This document shows, piece by piece, positions 12,617 to 21,026 of a DNA stretch of 51,739 nt. The position numbers and the translations under genes are program-made. The DNA is from Azoarcus sp. (lineage in GTDB: Bacteria > Pseudomonadota > Gammaproteobacteria > Burkholderiales > Rhodocyclaceae), in the NCBI GenBank assembly GCA_030656215.1, contig JAUSOD010000015.1, positions 1 to 51,739 on the forward strand. The letters run 5' to 3'. Under the pieces are notes generated by a model, which was not told the origin of the DNA, did no database searches, and saw only the letters and a list, made by a program, of their open reading frames with translations. Every line of letters starts with the position of its first letter. Position 1 is the first letter of the stretch.

Positions 12617-15091
12617 ATGTCCGATCACGCACAGCCGGCACCGTGGGCAGACCTGCCCGCCTACCGTGCCGCCTACCGACTGCGCTGCCCGCCGCCCACC
12701 ACGGCGCCCCCCATGCTGGCGGCCTTGCCGCAGTGGCTGGTGTGGCGCTATGAGCCGGGCGAGACGCCCGAAAAGAAGCCGCGCAAGATGCCGTATTACG
12801 CTTGCGGGCGTAAGCGCTCGGGCGGGGCGGGAAGCCAGGGCAGCGAGCGCGACCGGCGCGACCTGGCAACCTTTGCCGAGGCCTCCGCGGCGGCCATCAA
12901 GGGCGACTTTGACGGGGTAGGGCTGGCCTTTTTGCCGGGCGATGGCCTGATCGGTATCGACCTGGACGGGATGATCAACCCGGAAACCGGCGAGGTGGCG
13001 GAGCGCCTGGCCTCCATCGTGCATGCCTGCGATACCTATACGGAGTACTCCCCCAGCGGCACCGGGGTGCACATCATCGGTGCGGTCACGGCAGAGACGC
13101 AGGAGGCGTTCAAGGCGGAAGGGCGCAAGCTCACGTTCAAGAGCAACAAGATTGGCGTCGAATGTTTTCACGGGGTGCAGTTCTTCACCTGGACCTCGAA
13201 GCCGTGGGGCGGCGCCCCGGCCGATGTACGCCCGGTGGCCACCACGGCATTGCGCCGGCTGTATGTGACGGTGAAGGGTGCGGCTACCCCGGCGCCGGCA
13301 CCGGCCGCCCACCACGCCCCTTCGCCGGCCCCGGTGATCGGTGGCCGGCAGCGCAGCATGGCCGAAAGCGTGGCGCTGGCCGAAGAGGCCCTGCAGCATG
13401 TGGATCCGGGCGAGTACTCGCAGTGGATCACCGTCGGCATGGCGTGCAAGGACCTCGGCGCCGCCGGCTACCTGGTGTGGGATGCCTGGAGCGCCCGCAG
13501 CGACAAGTACGCGGGCGGGGATGACACGGCCAAGCGCTGGGCCGGGTTCGCGCCCACGGATATCCACCTGGGTACGCTGTTCGCACTGGCAGAGCAGGGC
13601 GGGTGGGTGGCGCCCTGGACGAAGGCAAAGGAGCGGCGTGCGCGCTCGCAGCCGCCTGCGCCTGCCTCGCCCCCGGTCGATATGCCACCCGCCGCGACGG
13701 TAGCTCCCGCGGGGGATGTGTCGAGCCCGCCGACATGCGATAGCGATAACCGGGATTCCGGTTATGGCCCCCCGGGCCCCCCGGATGACTTCCCGCCCGA
13801 CGATCTCGGGGGCGATGAGCCGCCGCCGGATTGGGAGGCCGATCTGCTGAAAAAGAAGGGCGATATCTCGCCCTGCCTCGCCAACGCGGAGCTGGTGCTG
13901 TCGTGCATGCACGAGTGGCGCGGGGCGATCGGCTACGACGAATTCGCCGAGAAAACCGCCTACCGCCGCGTGCTGCCCTGCGATCGCAAAGGCAAGCCCT
14001 TTGGCGAATGGACGGACCACCTCGACGCCACCGCGGCCATCTGGCTGCAGCGCCGGTGGGGCGTCGAGTTCTCGCCCTCCACCGTGGGGCAAGCGGTGGA
14101 GGTGCTGGCCCGCCGTCACCCTTTCCACCCCGTGCGCGACGCCCTGGCCGCCCTGCCGCCGTGGGATGGCATCCGGCGTAACGCGGAGTGGCTGTCCGAT
14201 TACCTGGGCGTGGCGCGTACCGAATACGTGGGGCTGGTGGGGCAGTTCTTCCTGCGCGGCATGATCAAGCGCGTGATGGAGCCCGGGTGCAAGTTCGACT
14301 ACTGCCTGGTGCTCGAAGGGGAGCAGGGCAAGGGCAAGAGCGCTGCGGCTCGCATCCTGTCATGGCGCTGGTTCTGTGACACTGACCTTGACCTCAACAA
14401 CAAGGACGCGCTGATGGCGCTGCCTGGGCATTGGGTCTATGAGATCGCGGAGCTCGGGTCTTTGATGAAGGCCGAAGAGCGCAAACAGAAGTCGTTCCTG
14501 TCCCGTCAGGATGACGAGTACCGCCCGCCCTACGGCAAGCGCGTCATCAAGGTGCCGCGCCAGTCCGTGTTCATCGGCACCACGAATGAGGAGGAATACC
14601 TCAAGGACGCCACGGGCGGCCGGCGCTTCTGGCCGGTGATGTGCGGCGAGGAGTTCAACCTGGACGGCCTGCGCGACACCCTTGAGCTGATGCTGGCCGA
14701 AGCGCTGGCCGACTACTACGCGGGCGAGCGCTGCTGGCCCTCGCAAGACGAGCAGCTGCGCCTATTCACCCCCGAGCAGGCCAAGCGCGGCATGCCCGAA
14801 CCGTTCGAGGACTTCCTCTACAAGTGGGTCAATGAGCAGGTTGCACCGTTCTCGATGGCAGATGCCGCTTCCGGGCCGCTGGGGCTGACGCCCGACAAGC
14901 TCACCCCGGCAGTGGTCACCCGGCTGGGCATGGCCCTGCGCAAGCTCGGCTGCACCCGTATCGAGGACCGGCTATCTGCCGACCCGGGCAGGCGCCGCCT
15001 GTACCTGTCGCCCGCGCTCGCAAAGAGCAAGGCGCGGCCCATGCCTGCGCCAGCCATGGTGGGCGATGACGACCACGGGGCGCCCTTCTGA
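12617..15091 (+). CDS. Primase-helicase (PrimPol-like, PriCT-2, VapE/DUF5906)
   Basis: 824 residues. The N-terminus is an archaeo-eukaryotic primase-like domain with the DxD motif GIDLDG at about residue 114 and SPSGTGVHII soon after. A PriCT-2-type linker follows (YSQWITVGMACKDLGAAGYL). After a Pro-rich hinge (about residues 345-410), the C-terminal virulence-associated-E SF3-like ATPase has Walker A GEQGKGKS near 568-575, and the conserved blocks VYEIAELGSL, SRQDDEYRPPYG and FIGTTNEEEYL. It would prime and unwind phage DNA. The repeat array immediately downstream is a natural candidate for its origin. Confidence 0.88.
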   Translation: MSDHAQPAPWADLPAYRAAYRLRCPPPTTAPPMLAALPQWLVWRYEPGETPEKKPRKMPYYACGRKRSGGAGSQGSERDRRDLATFAEASAAAIKGDFDGVGLAFLPGDGLIGIDLDGMINPETGEVAERLASIVHACDTYTEYSPSGTGVHIIGAVTAETQEAFKAEGRKLTFKSNKIGVECFHGVQFFTWTSKPWGGAPADVRPVATTALRRLYVTVKGAATPAPAPAAHHAPSPAPVIGGRQRSMAESVALAEEALQHVDPGEYSQWITVGMACKDLGAAGYLVWDAWSARSDKYAGGDDTAKRWAGFAPTDIHLGTLFALAEQGGWVAPWTKAKERRARSQPPAPASPPVDMPPAATVAPAGDVSSPPTCDSDNRDSGYGPPGPPDDFPPDDLGGDEPPPDWEADLLKKKGDISPCLANAELVLSCMHEWRGAIGYDEFAEKTAYRRVLPCDRKGKPFGEWTDHLDATAAIWLQRRWGVEFSPSTVGQAVEVLARRHPFHPVRDALAALPPWDGIRRNAEWLSDYLGVARTEYVGLVGQFFLRGMIKRVMEPGCKFDYCLVLEGEQGKGKSAAARILSWRWFCDTDLDLNNKDALMALPGHWVYEIAELGSLMKAEERKQKSFLSRQDDEYRPPYGKRVIKVPRQSVFIGTTNEEEYLKDATGGRRFWPVMCGEEFNLDGLRDTLELMLAEALADYYAGERCWPSQDEQLRLFTPEQAKRGMPEPFEDFLYKWVNEQVAPFSMADAASGPLGLTPDKLTPAVVTRLGMALRKLGCTRIEDRLSADPGRRRLYLSPALAKSKARPMPAPAMVGDDDHGAPF

Positions 15092-15202
15092 TGACGACGA
15101 TGGGGCGGGGCGATTCGTATAGCAACAACCGGGCCATGCGCTCGAAACGGCTTGAATGCGCCGTTTCAGCCGCTTGCCGTGCGTTTTGCTCGTCGGATGC
15201 GT

Positions 15203-15480
15203 TTCCCAACCTTCCCAACCTCTGCGCAGAGGTTGGGAAGCTAAAAGCCGCGCCGTTGCTGGGTGTTCCCAACCTTCCCAACCTTCCCAACCTATTTCCG
15301 GCCTCTCGCGTGAGGCGCGCATGTGCGTATGCGTCACCCGCGGGCGCGCGCGTCCTGCGCGTGAGTGCTGATAAAAAAAGGTTGGGAAGGTTGGGAAGGT
15401 TGGGAAGTAGCAGAAGAATCAAGTCCTTGCACTTCCCAACCTCGCCGCAAAGGTTGGGAAGGGTGGGAACCAGGGGTGGG
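15203..15480. repeat. TTCCCAACC inverted/direct repeat array, candidate origin
   Basis: Eleven perfect copies of TTCCCAACC or its complement occur at 15203, 15212, 15231(-), 15266, 15275, 15284, 15380(-), 15389(-), 15398(-), 15433 and 15452(-), with variants GGTGGGAA after that. Copies are phased at 9 bp within clusters. Positions 15211-15240 form a 30-bp perfect palindrome. The triplets 15266-15292 and 15380-15406 are 27-bp inverted repeats 87 bp apart. A further hairpin (GAAACGGC/GCCGTTTC, 15144-15167) lies upstream. Located directly after the primase-helicase. Open frames here are repeat artefacts (LGRLGRLG, PNLPNLPN). Confidence 0.85.
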
Positions 15481-15512
15481 AACGCAATGATTTGCTCGAT
15501 GAGGGGGTGGGT

Positions 15513-15821
15513 ATGGACTCGATGAAGTCGGTGATCGGCAAGATGCGCGCGGACTTTGTTCGCGTGGCAGAGGTGCGCAAGGAGCGGGGCGATTGGTCCG
15601 AGGCCGACCAGGCGGAGATTGGCGAGGCCATCAAGGCCGCGGTGGCCAAAGGCGACCCGGACATGATCCTGAGCTGGGCTGCCTGGCTGGCCGACCTGTC
15701 GCACGCCATCGCGGCATGGGATCTGATCGTTCGTGGCAGCGTGGCCCGCATGCGTGCCCAGGCGCGCACCGAACGCGAAGCCCGGGAGGCAGAGCAGGCG
15801 CAGGCGAGGGCGGCACGATGA
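15513..15821 (+). CDS. Small helical phage protein
   Basis: 102 residues from ATG 15513 (RBS GAGGGGGTGGG). Charged and helical (MDSMKSVIGKMRADFVRVAE, then a Trp-rich centre LSWAAWLADLSHAIAAWDLI), ending in an Ala/Arg/Glu-rich coiled-coil tail. It overlaps the next gene by ATGA. It is the first gene after the repeat array and so at the head of the late region. Function unknown. Confidence 0.6.
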   Translation: MDSMKSVIGKMRADFVRVAEVRKERGDWSEADQAEIGEAIKAAVAKGDPDMILSWAAWLADLSHAIAAWDLIVRGSVARMRAQARTEREAREAEQAQARAAR

Positions 15822-16708
15822 CCCCGATCCGGATCAACGCAACAGACAATCTGCCGGTGGTGCTGGCCAACCTGGGCGCCCTGTCTTCCAGGCACGGCCC
15901 CTACATCCTCGGCACCGCAATCAACCGCACCGCCACCAAGGCGGCCAAGGCGGGCAACGAGGCCTTGCGGGCCGCCATCGATCGCCCGATCGCCCGCACG
16001 GCCAACGCGGTTAAGGTGTTCAAGGGCGTGTCCCGTGCCGATCGTGAGGCCGGCCGCTTCGAGGCCGTGGTCAATGTGTATGACGGCAAGCCCGGCATGG
16101 CCGCCACTGACAGCCGCGTGCTGTCGGCGGGCAAGAGCAGCGTGTTTCCCAATCGCTACCTGGCCGCACAGATCGATGGTGGTCGACGGGTCGATAAGCG
16201 GTTCGAGCGCGCACTGAGCAAGGCAGGGCTGTTGCCCGCCGGCCTGCAGGCTGTGTTCGCCAAGCGCTCGGGCTACCTCAATCAGTACGGCAACCTCGAT
16301 GCCGGTCGTATCGTCCAGATCCTCGCGTGGTTCAAGGCCTTCCCCGAGGTCGGCAGCAAGGCCAACCTGACCGACGCATCCCGCACCAAGGCCACCTTCG
16401 GCAAGCTCAACAAGCGCACAGGCGTCAAGAGCTTCGGCCGTGGCCGGCAGTACGGCTACAGCTATTTCGTATCCCGTGGCGAGCGCTCGGGTGGCCTGGG
16501 CATGCGCCTGCCCCCCGGCATCTGGGAGCGCAACTATCCCAACGGCACCGCAGGCAAGAGCTTCATCAAGCCCGTGCTCCTCTTCGTCAAGCCCACCACC
16601 TACCGCGTCCGCTTCCCCTTCTACCTGGTCATGCAGCAGGCCATCGACCGCACATTCCCCGCCGAACTCAAAGCCGCCGCCGACCTCGCCCTCAGGACCG
16701 CCCGATGA
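15818..16708 (+). CDS. Minor tail protein Z-like
   Basis: 296 residues from ATG 15818, coupled to the previous gene by ATGA. The N-terminal third (YILGTAINRTATKAAKAGNE, ALRAAIDRPIARTANAVKV) resembles lambda GpZ-type tail-completion proteins in its basic helical pattern. The central part is rich in Gly and aromatics (YLNQYGNLDAGRIVQILAWF) and the C-terminus is strand-rich. Its place before the terminase, away from the tail genes, is unusual for GpZ, so the call rests on weak pattern similarity. Confidence 0.45.
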   Translation: MTPIRINATDNLPVVLANLGALSSRHGPYILGTAINRTATKAAKAGNEALRAAIDRPIARTANAVKVFKGVSRADREAGRFEAVVNVYDGKPGMAATDSRVLSAGKSSVFPNRYLAAQIDGGRRVDKRFERALSKAGLLPAGLQAVFAKRSGYLNQYGNLDAGRIVQILAWFKAFPEVGSKANLTDASRTKATFGKLNKRTGVKSFGRGRQYGYSYFVSRGERSGGLGMRLPPGIWERNYPNGTAGKSFIKPVLLFVKPTTYRVRFPFYLVMQQAIDRTFPAELKAAADLALRTAR

Positions 16709-16871
16709 CCCCCCAGACCGCCCCCCGGCACCCCCCCGGCACCCCCACCCCCCCAGCCGCCCCCCTCACAATCGCGGCCCTGATCACGGGTCCTTCCCAC
16801 CCCTTCCGCCTACGGGTGATTAGGACCCCGATGAATCGCCAGTTCTGGGCGCCACAGGGGGTTTACTGACT
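16709..16871 (+). other. Non-coding segment before terminase, candidate cos region
   Basis: 163 bp with long C-runs (16720-16765) and an inverted repeat GGGTCCT/AGGACCC (16788-16794 and 16822-16828) flanking a pyrimidine-rich stretch. In lambda, cos lies just upstream of Nu1, and a Nu1/GpA-type terminase starts at 16872. I cannot identify the nicking site itself. Confidence 0.35.
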
Positions 16872-17348
16872 ATGAAAGTCATCGGGCAGCAGGGGGTGGC
16901 GGACATGTTTGGCGTGTCGCGCGAGACGATCGACAACTGGCAGCAGCAAGGTTTGCCGGTATCGGTCCGGGGTGGCCCGGGCGTACCGAGCGAATACGAC
17001 TCCGCCCCCTGCGTCCGCTGGCTGATCGAAAGGGAGCTCCGCAAGGTGCGGTCAGAGTCGCCGAACGACCGATTGGCGCGCGTGCGAGCTGACGCGATCG
17101 AGATGGACAATGCCGAGCGGCGTGGCACGCTGATTCCGGCCGACCTCCTCGAGCCAAAGCTCAAGGCCGCGATGATTGCCGCCCGCGAAATGCTGCTGAA
17201 TGAGCCCCCGCGCCTGGCACGCGACGCCCAGGGGAAGACCGTGCAAGAGCTCGAGGACATGCTTTCCGCCGCGTTCGAGGGCTTCCTGACGGCCCTGTCG
17301 CGCTGGTCGGACCCTGAAGATGATGACCTCCTCGAGGACGGCGAATGA
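16872..17348 (+). CDS. Terminase small subunit, Nu1-like
   Basis: 158 residues. An N-terminal winged-helix DNA-binding domain (GQQGVADMFGVSRETIDNWQ, QQGLPV) is typical of Nu1, which recognises cos. A central basic helix (RLARVRADAIEMDNAERRGT) and a C-terminal acidic helix probably contact the large subunit. Length is close to lambda Nu1 (181). The stop overlaps the large-subunit ATG (ATGA), the usual coupling. Confidence 0.85.
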   Translation: MKVIGQQGVADMFGVSRETIDNWQQQGLPVSVRGGPGVPSEYDSAPCVRWLIERELRKVRSESPNDRLARVRADAIEMDNAERRGTLIPADLLEPKLKAAMIAAREMLLNEPPRLARDAQGKTVQELEDMLSAAFEGFLTALSRWSDPEDDDLLEDGE

Positions 17349-19573
17349 CATTCGACGGGGGCGGTCTCTCGCTTGCTGAAGTGACGCCCGACGGGTGGGC
17401 CAAGCGTGCGCTGGCGGCGATGATGCAGCGTGCGCTTGCGGAGATCGCTCCGCGGGAGCCGCTCACGCTGATCGAGTGGGCAGAGCGATACCGCATCCTG
17501 TCGAAAGAAGAGGCGAATGATTTCGCCGGGCCGTTTGACCTCAACAACACGCCGGCCCTGCGCGGCATCCTGGCCGCGCTGAGCGATCGCAACACCCGCC
17601 GCTGCATCGTCCAGAAAGCGGCGCAACAGGGCTATACCGCGGGGGTCGTGTGTACGGTGCTCGGCTACCACGTGCACTGGAAGCCATGCGTCCAGGTCGT
17701 CATGTTCCCGCGCGAAAAATCCGCCAAGGATTTCGACGCGGAGAAATTCGCGCCGATGGTCCGGGCCACCCCGGCCCTCTACAAGCGCATCCGCCTCAAG
17801 AGCCGCAGCGACGGCAACAGCGCCACCCGCAAGCACTACGCGGGCGGTCTGGCCAAGTTCGTGGCGTCGAACTCGCCTAGTGACCTGAAGTCGACAAGCG
17901 CCAAGGTCCGCATCGTCGAAGAGCCCGACGACACCAACAAAAACGTGAAGGGGCAGGGCAATGCCATCTCGCTGTTGCGCGAGCGCGGCAAAACCGTGCG
18001 CGAGTCGCTCGAGCTGATCGGCGGCACGCCCACGGCCAAGGGCGCGAGCGAGATCGAAAAGGAAATGCGCACCACCGACCAGCGCCGCTTCCTCGCCCCT
18101 TGCCACCACTGCGGCGAGCGGCACGAAGTCGAGTGGGCGCACGTCGTCATCCCCGGGCTGCAGCTCAGTGACGAAGAGCTTCGCGCCCCGGATCTCGATG
18201 CTCGGTTCCCCGTGCGCGAGGTGTACGGCCGCGCCCGGCACGAAGATGCGTTCTATGTCTGCCCGCACTGCGGGGGGCTCTGGACCGACGATGACCGCAT
18301 TGCCAACATCCGCGCCGCGGCAAAGGTGCCGCCGCTGTACGGATGGGAGCCCACCGCCCCAAATCCCGACCCCGGCTTCTACTGCAACGAACTGCAGAGC
18401 GTATTCGACGGCTCTCACGTGCCGATCCTGGCGGAGAAGTTCCTCCGCGCGCAGCACCTCATGGACCGCGGCGACCCCACCGAGATGGTCGCGTTCTGGA
18501 ACAGCACCCGCGGCATGTGCTGGGAATACAAGGGCGAGCTCCCCGAAGAGGACGAACTCGCCGCCCGTGCCGAGCCCTACCCCGAGTGGGGCACCCCCGC
18601 CGGCGGGCTGGTGCCCACGATGTCGGTCGACGTCCAGCACGATCGCCTGGCTGTCACCGTGTGGGTGGTCGGCCGCGGTGAGGAAATGTGGCTCGCCTAC
18701 TGGGGCGAGCTGTACGGGCAAACCGTCGTCGCCCACCAAGGCGCGTGGATCGAGCTCGAGCAGCTGCTCGGCAAAACCGTGCGCCACGCCAGCGGCACCC
18801 CCATGTCCATCGCCGCGGTCGGTATCGACTGCTCCGACGGTCAGACCTCCGATGCCTCTTACGCATTCGTGCGCAAGCACAACCGCCCCGGCCGTCCGGT
18901 GCTCGCCCTCAAGGGCGCGTCCGAGATCGAAGGCAAGGTCGAGATCTGGACACCGCCCAAGCCCATCGACCCCAACAACCGCAGCACCAAGGCCAGCCGA
19001 TTCGGCGTCCAGGTGCATATTGTCGGCGCTGCAAAGGCCAAGGATCTGATACTCGGCTGGGCGCAAGAGGGCGGCCGCGTCCGCCTGGTGGGCGATGGCC
19101 CCGGCCGGATGCACTGGTATATCGGCGTGCGCGGCGACTTCTTCGAGCAGTTGCTCGGCGAAATGAAAGTGCCCAGCCGGCTCAACCCCAACAAGCGCTA
19201 CTGGAAGGCCCGCACCGACCGCCGCAACGAGGCGCTCGACTGCACCGTCTACGCGCTCTACCTCAGCCGCCACCTCCGCCTGCACCTCCGCCGGCCGGCG
19301 CAGTGGGATGTGATCGAGATGACCATGCGCCAGGGCGTGCTGATCCCCATCGATGACACCCCGCCCCCCGATGTGCAGACGTCTGCGCTACCAGATCCGG
19401 ACCCCATCGAACCCGATGCAGACGCCCCGCAAAGCGGAACGGATACCCCGGAAAGCGAAACGGAAGCGCCCGAAACCGAAACGCCCGCCCCCGATCTGCG
19501 CGCCACCCTGGCCGCCCAGGCCTTCGCCAACCTCCTGTCGCAGAGGAGGGCGCGCCATGGCGTCCGGCGATAG
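17345..19573 (+). CDS. Terminase large subunit, GpA family
   Basis: 742 residues, the packaging motor and nuclease of lambda-type phages. The N-terminus has the GpA pattern (LTLIEWAERYRILSKEEAND), an ATPase P-loop region near residue 90 (CIVQKAAQQGYTAG) and Walker-B-like IVEEPDD near 195. Zinc-knuckle-like Cys pairs (PCHHCGERHE and VCPHCGG) lie between, as in other GpA proteins. The second half contains the RNase H-like nuclease (SVDVQHDRLAVTVWVVGRG, AVGIDCSDGQTSD). A Pro/Glu-rich tail overlaps the next gene by 17 bp. Confidence 0.92.
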   Translation: MTFDGGGLSLAEVTPDGWAKRALAAMMQRALAEIAPREPLTLIEWAERYRILSKEEANDFAGPFDLNNTPALRGILAALSDRNTRRCIVQKAAQQGYTAGVVCTVLGYHVHWKPCVQVVMFPREKSAKDFDAEKFAPMVRATPALYKRIRLKSRSDGNSATRKHYAGGLAKFVASNSPSDLKSTSAKVRIVEEPDDTNKNVKGQGNAISLLRERGKTVRESLELIGGTPTAKGASEIEKEMRTTDQRRFLAPCHHCGERHEVEWAHVVIPGLQLSDEELRAPDLDARFPVREVYGRARHEDAFYVCPHCGGLWTDDDRIANIRAAAKVPPLYGWEPTAPNPDPGFYCNELQSVFDGSHVPILAEKFLRAQHLMDRGDPTEMVAFWNSTRGMCWEYKGELPEEDELAARAEPYPEWGTPAGGLVPTMSVDVQHDRLAVTVWVVGRGEEMWLAYWGELYGQTVVAHQGAWIELEQLLGKTVRHASGTPMSIAAVGIDCSDGQTSDASYAFVRKHNRPGRPVLALKGASEIEGKVEIWTPPKPIDPNNRSTKASRFGVQVHIVGAAKAKDLILGWAQEGGRVRLVGDGPGRMHWYIGVRGDFFEQLLGEMKVPSRLNPNKRYWKARTDRRNEALDCTVYALYLSRHLRLHLRRPAQWDVIEMTMRQGVLIPIDDTPPPDVQTSALPDPDPIEPDADAPQSGTDTPESETEAPETETPAPDLRATLAAQAFANLLSQRRARHGVRR

Positions 19574-19814
19574 CCTGCGCGAGATCCTGGACATTGCCCG
19601 CCGCGACATGCCCGACGTGCCGCCTGAAGTGTGGGGGCGCCTCGAGGGCCTGATCCGGCTCAACTTCGGCACAGAGCGGATCTATATCGCCGCGCACAAG
19701 AAACAGCGCCACCTGGCCACGATGGAGCAGGCCGGCGCCGCGGATGCCGATCGGCTGGCGGAAATGCTGGGCGTGTCGGTGCGGCGGGCGCAGCAGCTGA
19801 AGCGGTTGCGGTAG
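19557..19814 (+). CDS. Mor-like regulator with C-terminal HTH, paralogue 2
   Basis: 85 residues from ATG 19557 (RBS AGAGGAGGG), overlapping the terminase stop in another frame. The N-terminal half (DSLREILDIARRDMPDVPPE, then NFGTERIYIAAHKKQRHLAT) resembles the Mor dimerisation domain and the product of 11463-11735. The C-terminus (ADRLAEMLGVSVRRAQQLKR) is a compact helix-turn-helix. Mor activates middle transcription in Mu; here it may act on late transcription. It is odd to find it within the packaging genes. Confidence 0.6.
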   Translation: MASGDSLREILDIARRDMPDVPPEVWGRLEGLIRLNFGTERIYIAAHKKQRHLATMEQAGAADADRLAEMLGVSVRRAQQLKRLR

Positions 19815-19873
19815 CGGCAAAGAATGGGTAAGCCTTGGCACCCGTGAGACGAGGCACTGCAGGAGGTCTGAAG

Positions 19874-20125
19874 ATGGAATTTCGTTTAGTTGAATTCAAT
19901 GACCGGCGATATGCGCGCGGCGCAGACGCCGCAAGAGTGGCTGCGATTGAGGATGGCGAAGAGGTTTGGCTTTGGATGAGCAAGCGCGACATTGAGAAAA
20001 ACATGACGGCGTTTGGCCGACACCCCGAGCTGGTGAAAGCCCTCGAGGCATACGGGCATAACGCGGGAAATGAGGCACGCGAAGCGTCCCGATCGATTGA
20101 AGTGTTAGGCAATGGAGGTAAATGA
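19874..20125 (+). CDS. Small protein of unknown function (moron-like pair, first gene)
   Basis: 83 residues from ATG 19874 with a strong RBS (GCAGGAGGT). Mixed alpha/beta sequence (MEFRLVEFNDRRYARGADAA, then EVWLWMSKRDIEKNMTAFGR). Codon use is visibly less GC-rich than the terminase or portal genes on either side. It overlaps the next small gene by ATGA. Together they are inserted between terminase and the connector gene. No family recognised. Confidence 0.6.
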   Translation: MEFRLVEFNDRRYARGADAARVAAIEDGEEVWLWMSKRDIEKNMTAFGRHPELVKALEAYGHNAGNEAREASRSIEVLGNGGK

Positions 20126-20403
20126 TGAGCGTATCCGGACAGTACAAGAGTGCCTTTGCTGATGCGACACACTGCCTGTTCAATGGACATTTGGACGATC
20201 CTGATTTTCGGGAGGTCGCCATACAACGCGTCGTTGAGCGAACAGCCGGCACCGTGACGCTCTCCAAAAGCGGGGAGCTGCCCATCAATAAAAAGGGAGG
20301 CCGGGAATACGTTGATCTGGCGTACCAGGGAATTTTCGGAAAACAGCGGACGACTGGGCACCCGTTCAAGGACGACCGGACTGAGTTGCCTAACGCGTTG
20401 TAG
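20122..20403 (+). CDS. Small protein of unknown function (moron-like pair, second gene)
   Basis: 93 residues (a second ATG follows the first directly), with RBS GGAGG. Sequence MMSVSGQYKSAFADATHCLF through ELPINKKGGREYVDLAYQGI. Like its partner it is AT-richer than its surroundings. Translational coupling to a second small protein suggests an interacting pair, possibly an accessory or defence-type module; that is only inference. It ends 11 bp before the 27-bp repeated element. Confidence 0.6.
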   Translation: MMSVSGQYKSAFADATHCLFNGHLDDPDFREVAIQRVVERTAGTVTLSKSGELPINKKGGREYVDLAYQGIFGKQRTTGHPFKDDRTELPNAL

Positions 20404-20414
20404 ACGCCACCCCC

Positions 20415-20441
20415 GCGAAATTTCTTGCCTAGTTTCTTCGC
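20415..20441 (+). repeat. 27-bp direct repeat, copy 1
   Basis: GCGAAATTTCTTGCCTAG followed by TTTCTTCGC; copy 2 at 24094-24120 differs at one base. Each copy stands just upstream of a head gene (ATG 20466 here). The ends GCGAA/TTCGC are complementary. A short hairpin (GCCCGC/GCGGGC, 20446-20465) lies between this copy and the ATG. Possible promoter, processing site or recombination footprint. Confidence 0.75.
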
Positions 20442-20465
20442 CCCTGCCCGCTCACCATCGCGGGC

Positions 20466-21023
20466 ATGAGCGCACTTACCCAACTCCGCGCCGGCGATTC
20501 TGCCGGCTGGACTGAAACCCTCCCCGACCACCCGCCCGCCGCTGGCTGGGCGCTGCATTACCGCCTGCTGTGGCCCAGCGCCGCGGCTGTCGATATCGCA
20601 GCCGTGGCCGGCGCCGACGACTACACCGTCACCATACCGCCCGCCACCACCGCCACCCTCCCGGCTGGCATTGCCACCCTGGTGTGGTGGGTAGAGCGGG
20701 GCGCGGACGAAACGCTCGAGCGCGTCTCGCTCGGCTGTCAGCCGCTCAGCATCCTGCCCAACCTCACCACCGCCACCACCTACGACGCCCGCACCCTCAA
20801 CGCCATCGCCCTGGCCGAAGCCAAGGCCGCGCTGGCCGCGCACGTCGCCAGCGGCCGCGCCCACGTGGGGGAATACAGCATTGCCGGGCGCAGCATGAAG
20901 TTCCGCACCGCCGACGAAATCACCGCGCTCATCCAGTACTACGAGCGCGAATGTGCCAAAGAGCGCGCCCTGCTCGCCAGCCTGCAGGGCCACGCGCCCG
21001 GCCGCATCCTCACAAGGTTCTAA
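20466..21023 (+). CDS. Head-tail connector with gpW-like C-terminus
   Basis: 185 residues. The first 100 form a beta-rich domain (WALHYRLLWPSAAAVDIAAV and WWVERGADETLERVSLGCQP). The last 60 (ALAAHVASGRAHVGEYSIAG, then MKFRTADEITALIQYYEREC) resemble lambda gpW in the basic strand followed by a helix. Its position directly before the portal matches W-B order in lambda. The N-terminal domain is extra compared with gpW (68 residues). Function as a connector is inferred from context and weak pattern. Confidence 0.55.
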   Translation: MSALTQLRAGDSAGWTETLPDHPPAAGWALHYRLLWPSAAAVDIAAVAGADDYTVTIPPATTATLPAGIATLVWWVERGADETLERVSLGCQPLSILPNLTTATTYDARTLNAIALAEAKAALAAHVASGRAHVGEYSIAGRSMKFRTADEITALIQYYERECAKERALLASLQGHAPGRILTRF

Positions 21024-21026
21024 GCC

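Noticed and set aside
11717-14128. 803-codon minus-strand open frame across the CII and primase genes
   Set aside because: High-GC antisense frame; the plus strand encodes recognisable CII and primase-helicase domains.
15203-15480. CRISPR array
   Set aside because: Units are 9 bp, on both strands, partly without spacers, and no cas genes are nearby.
15091-15525. Open frames through the repeat array (LGRLGRLG, PNLPNLPN, GWEGWEGWE in different frames)
   Set aside because: The peptide repeats only mirror the 9-bp DNA repeat, occur in several frames on both strands and have no RBS; treated as non-coding.
16820-19285. 821-codon minus-strand open frame across the terminase genes
   Set aside because: Antisense shadow; the plus strand matches Nu1 and GpA.
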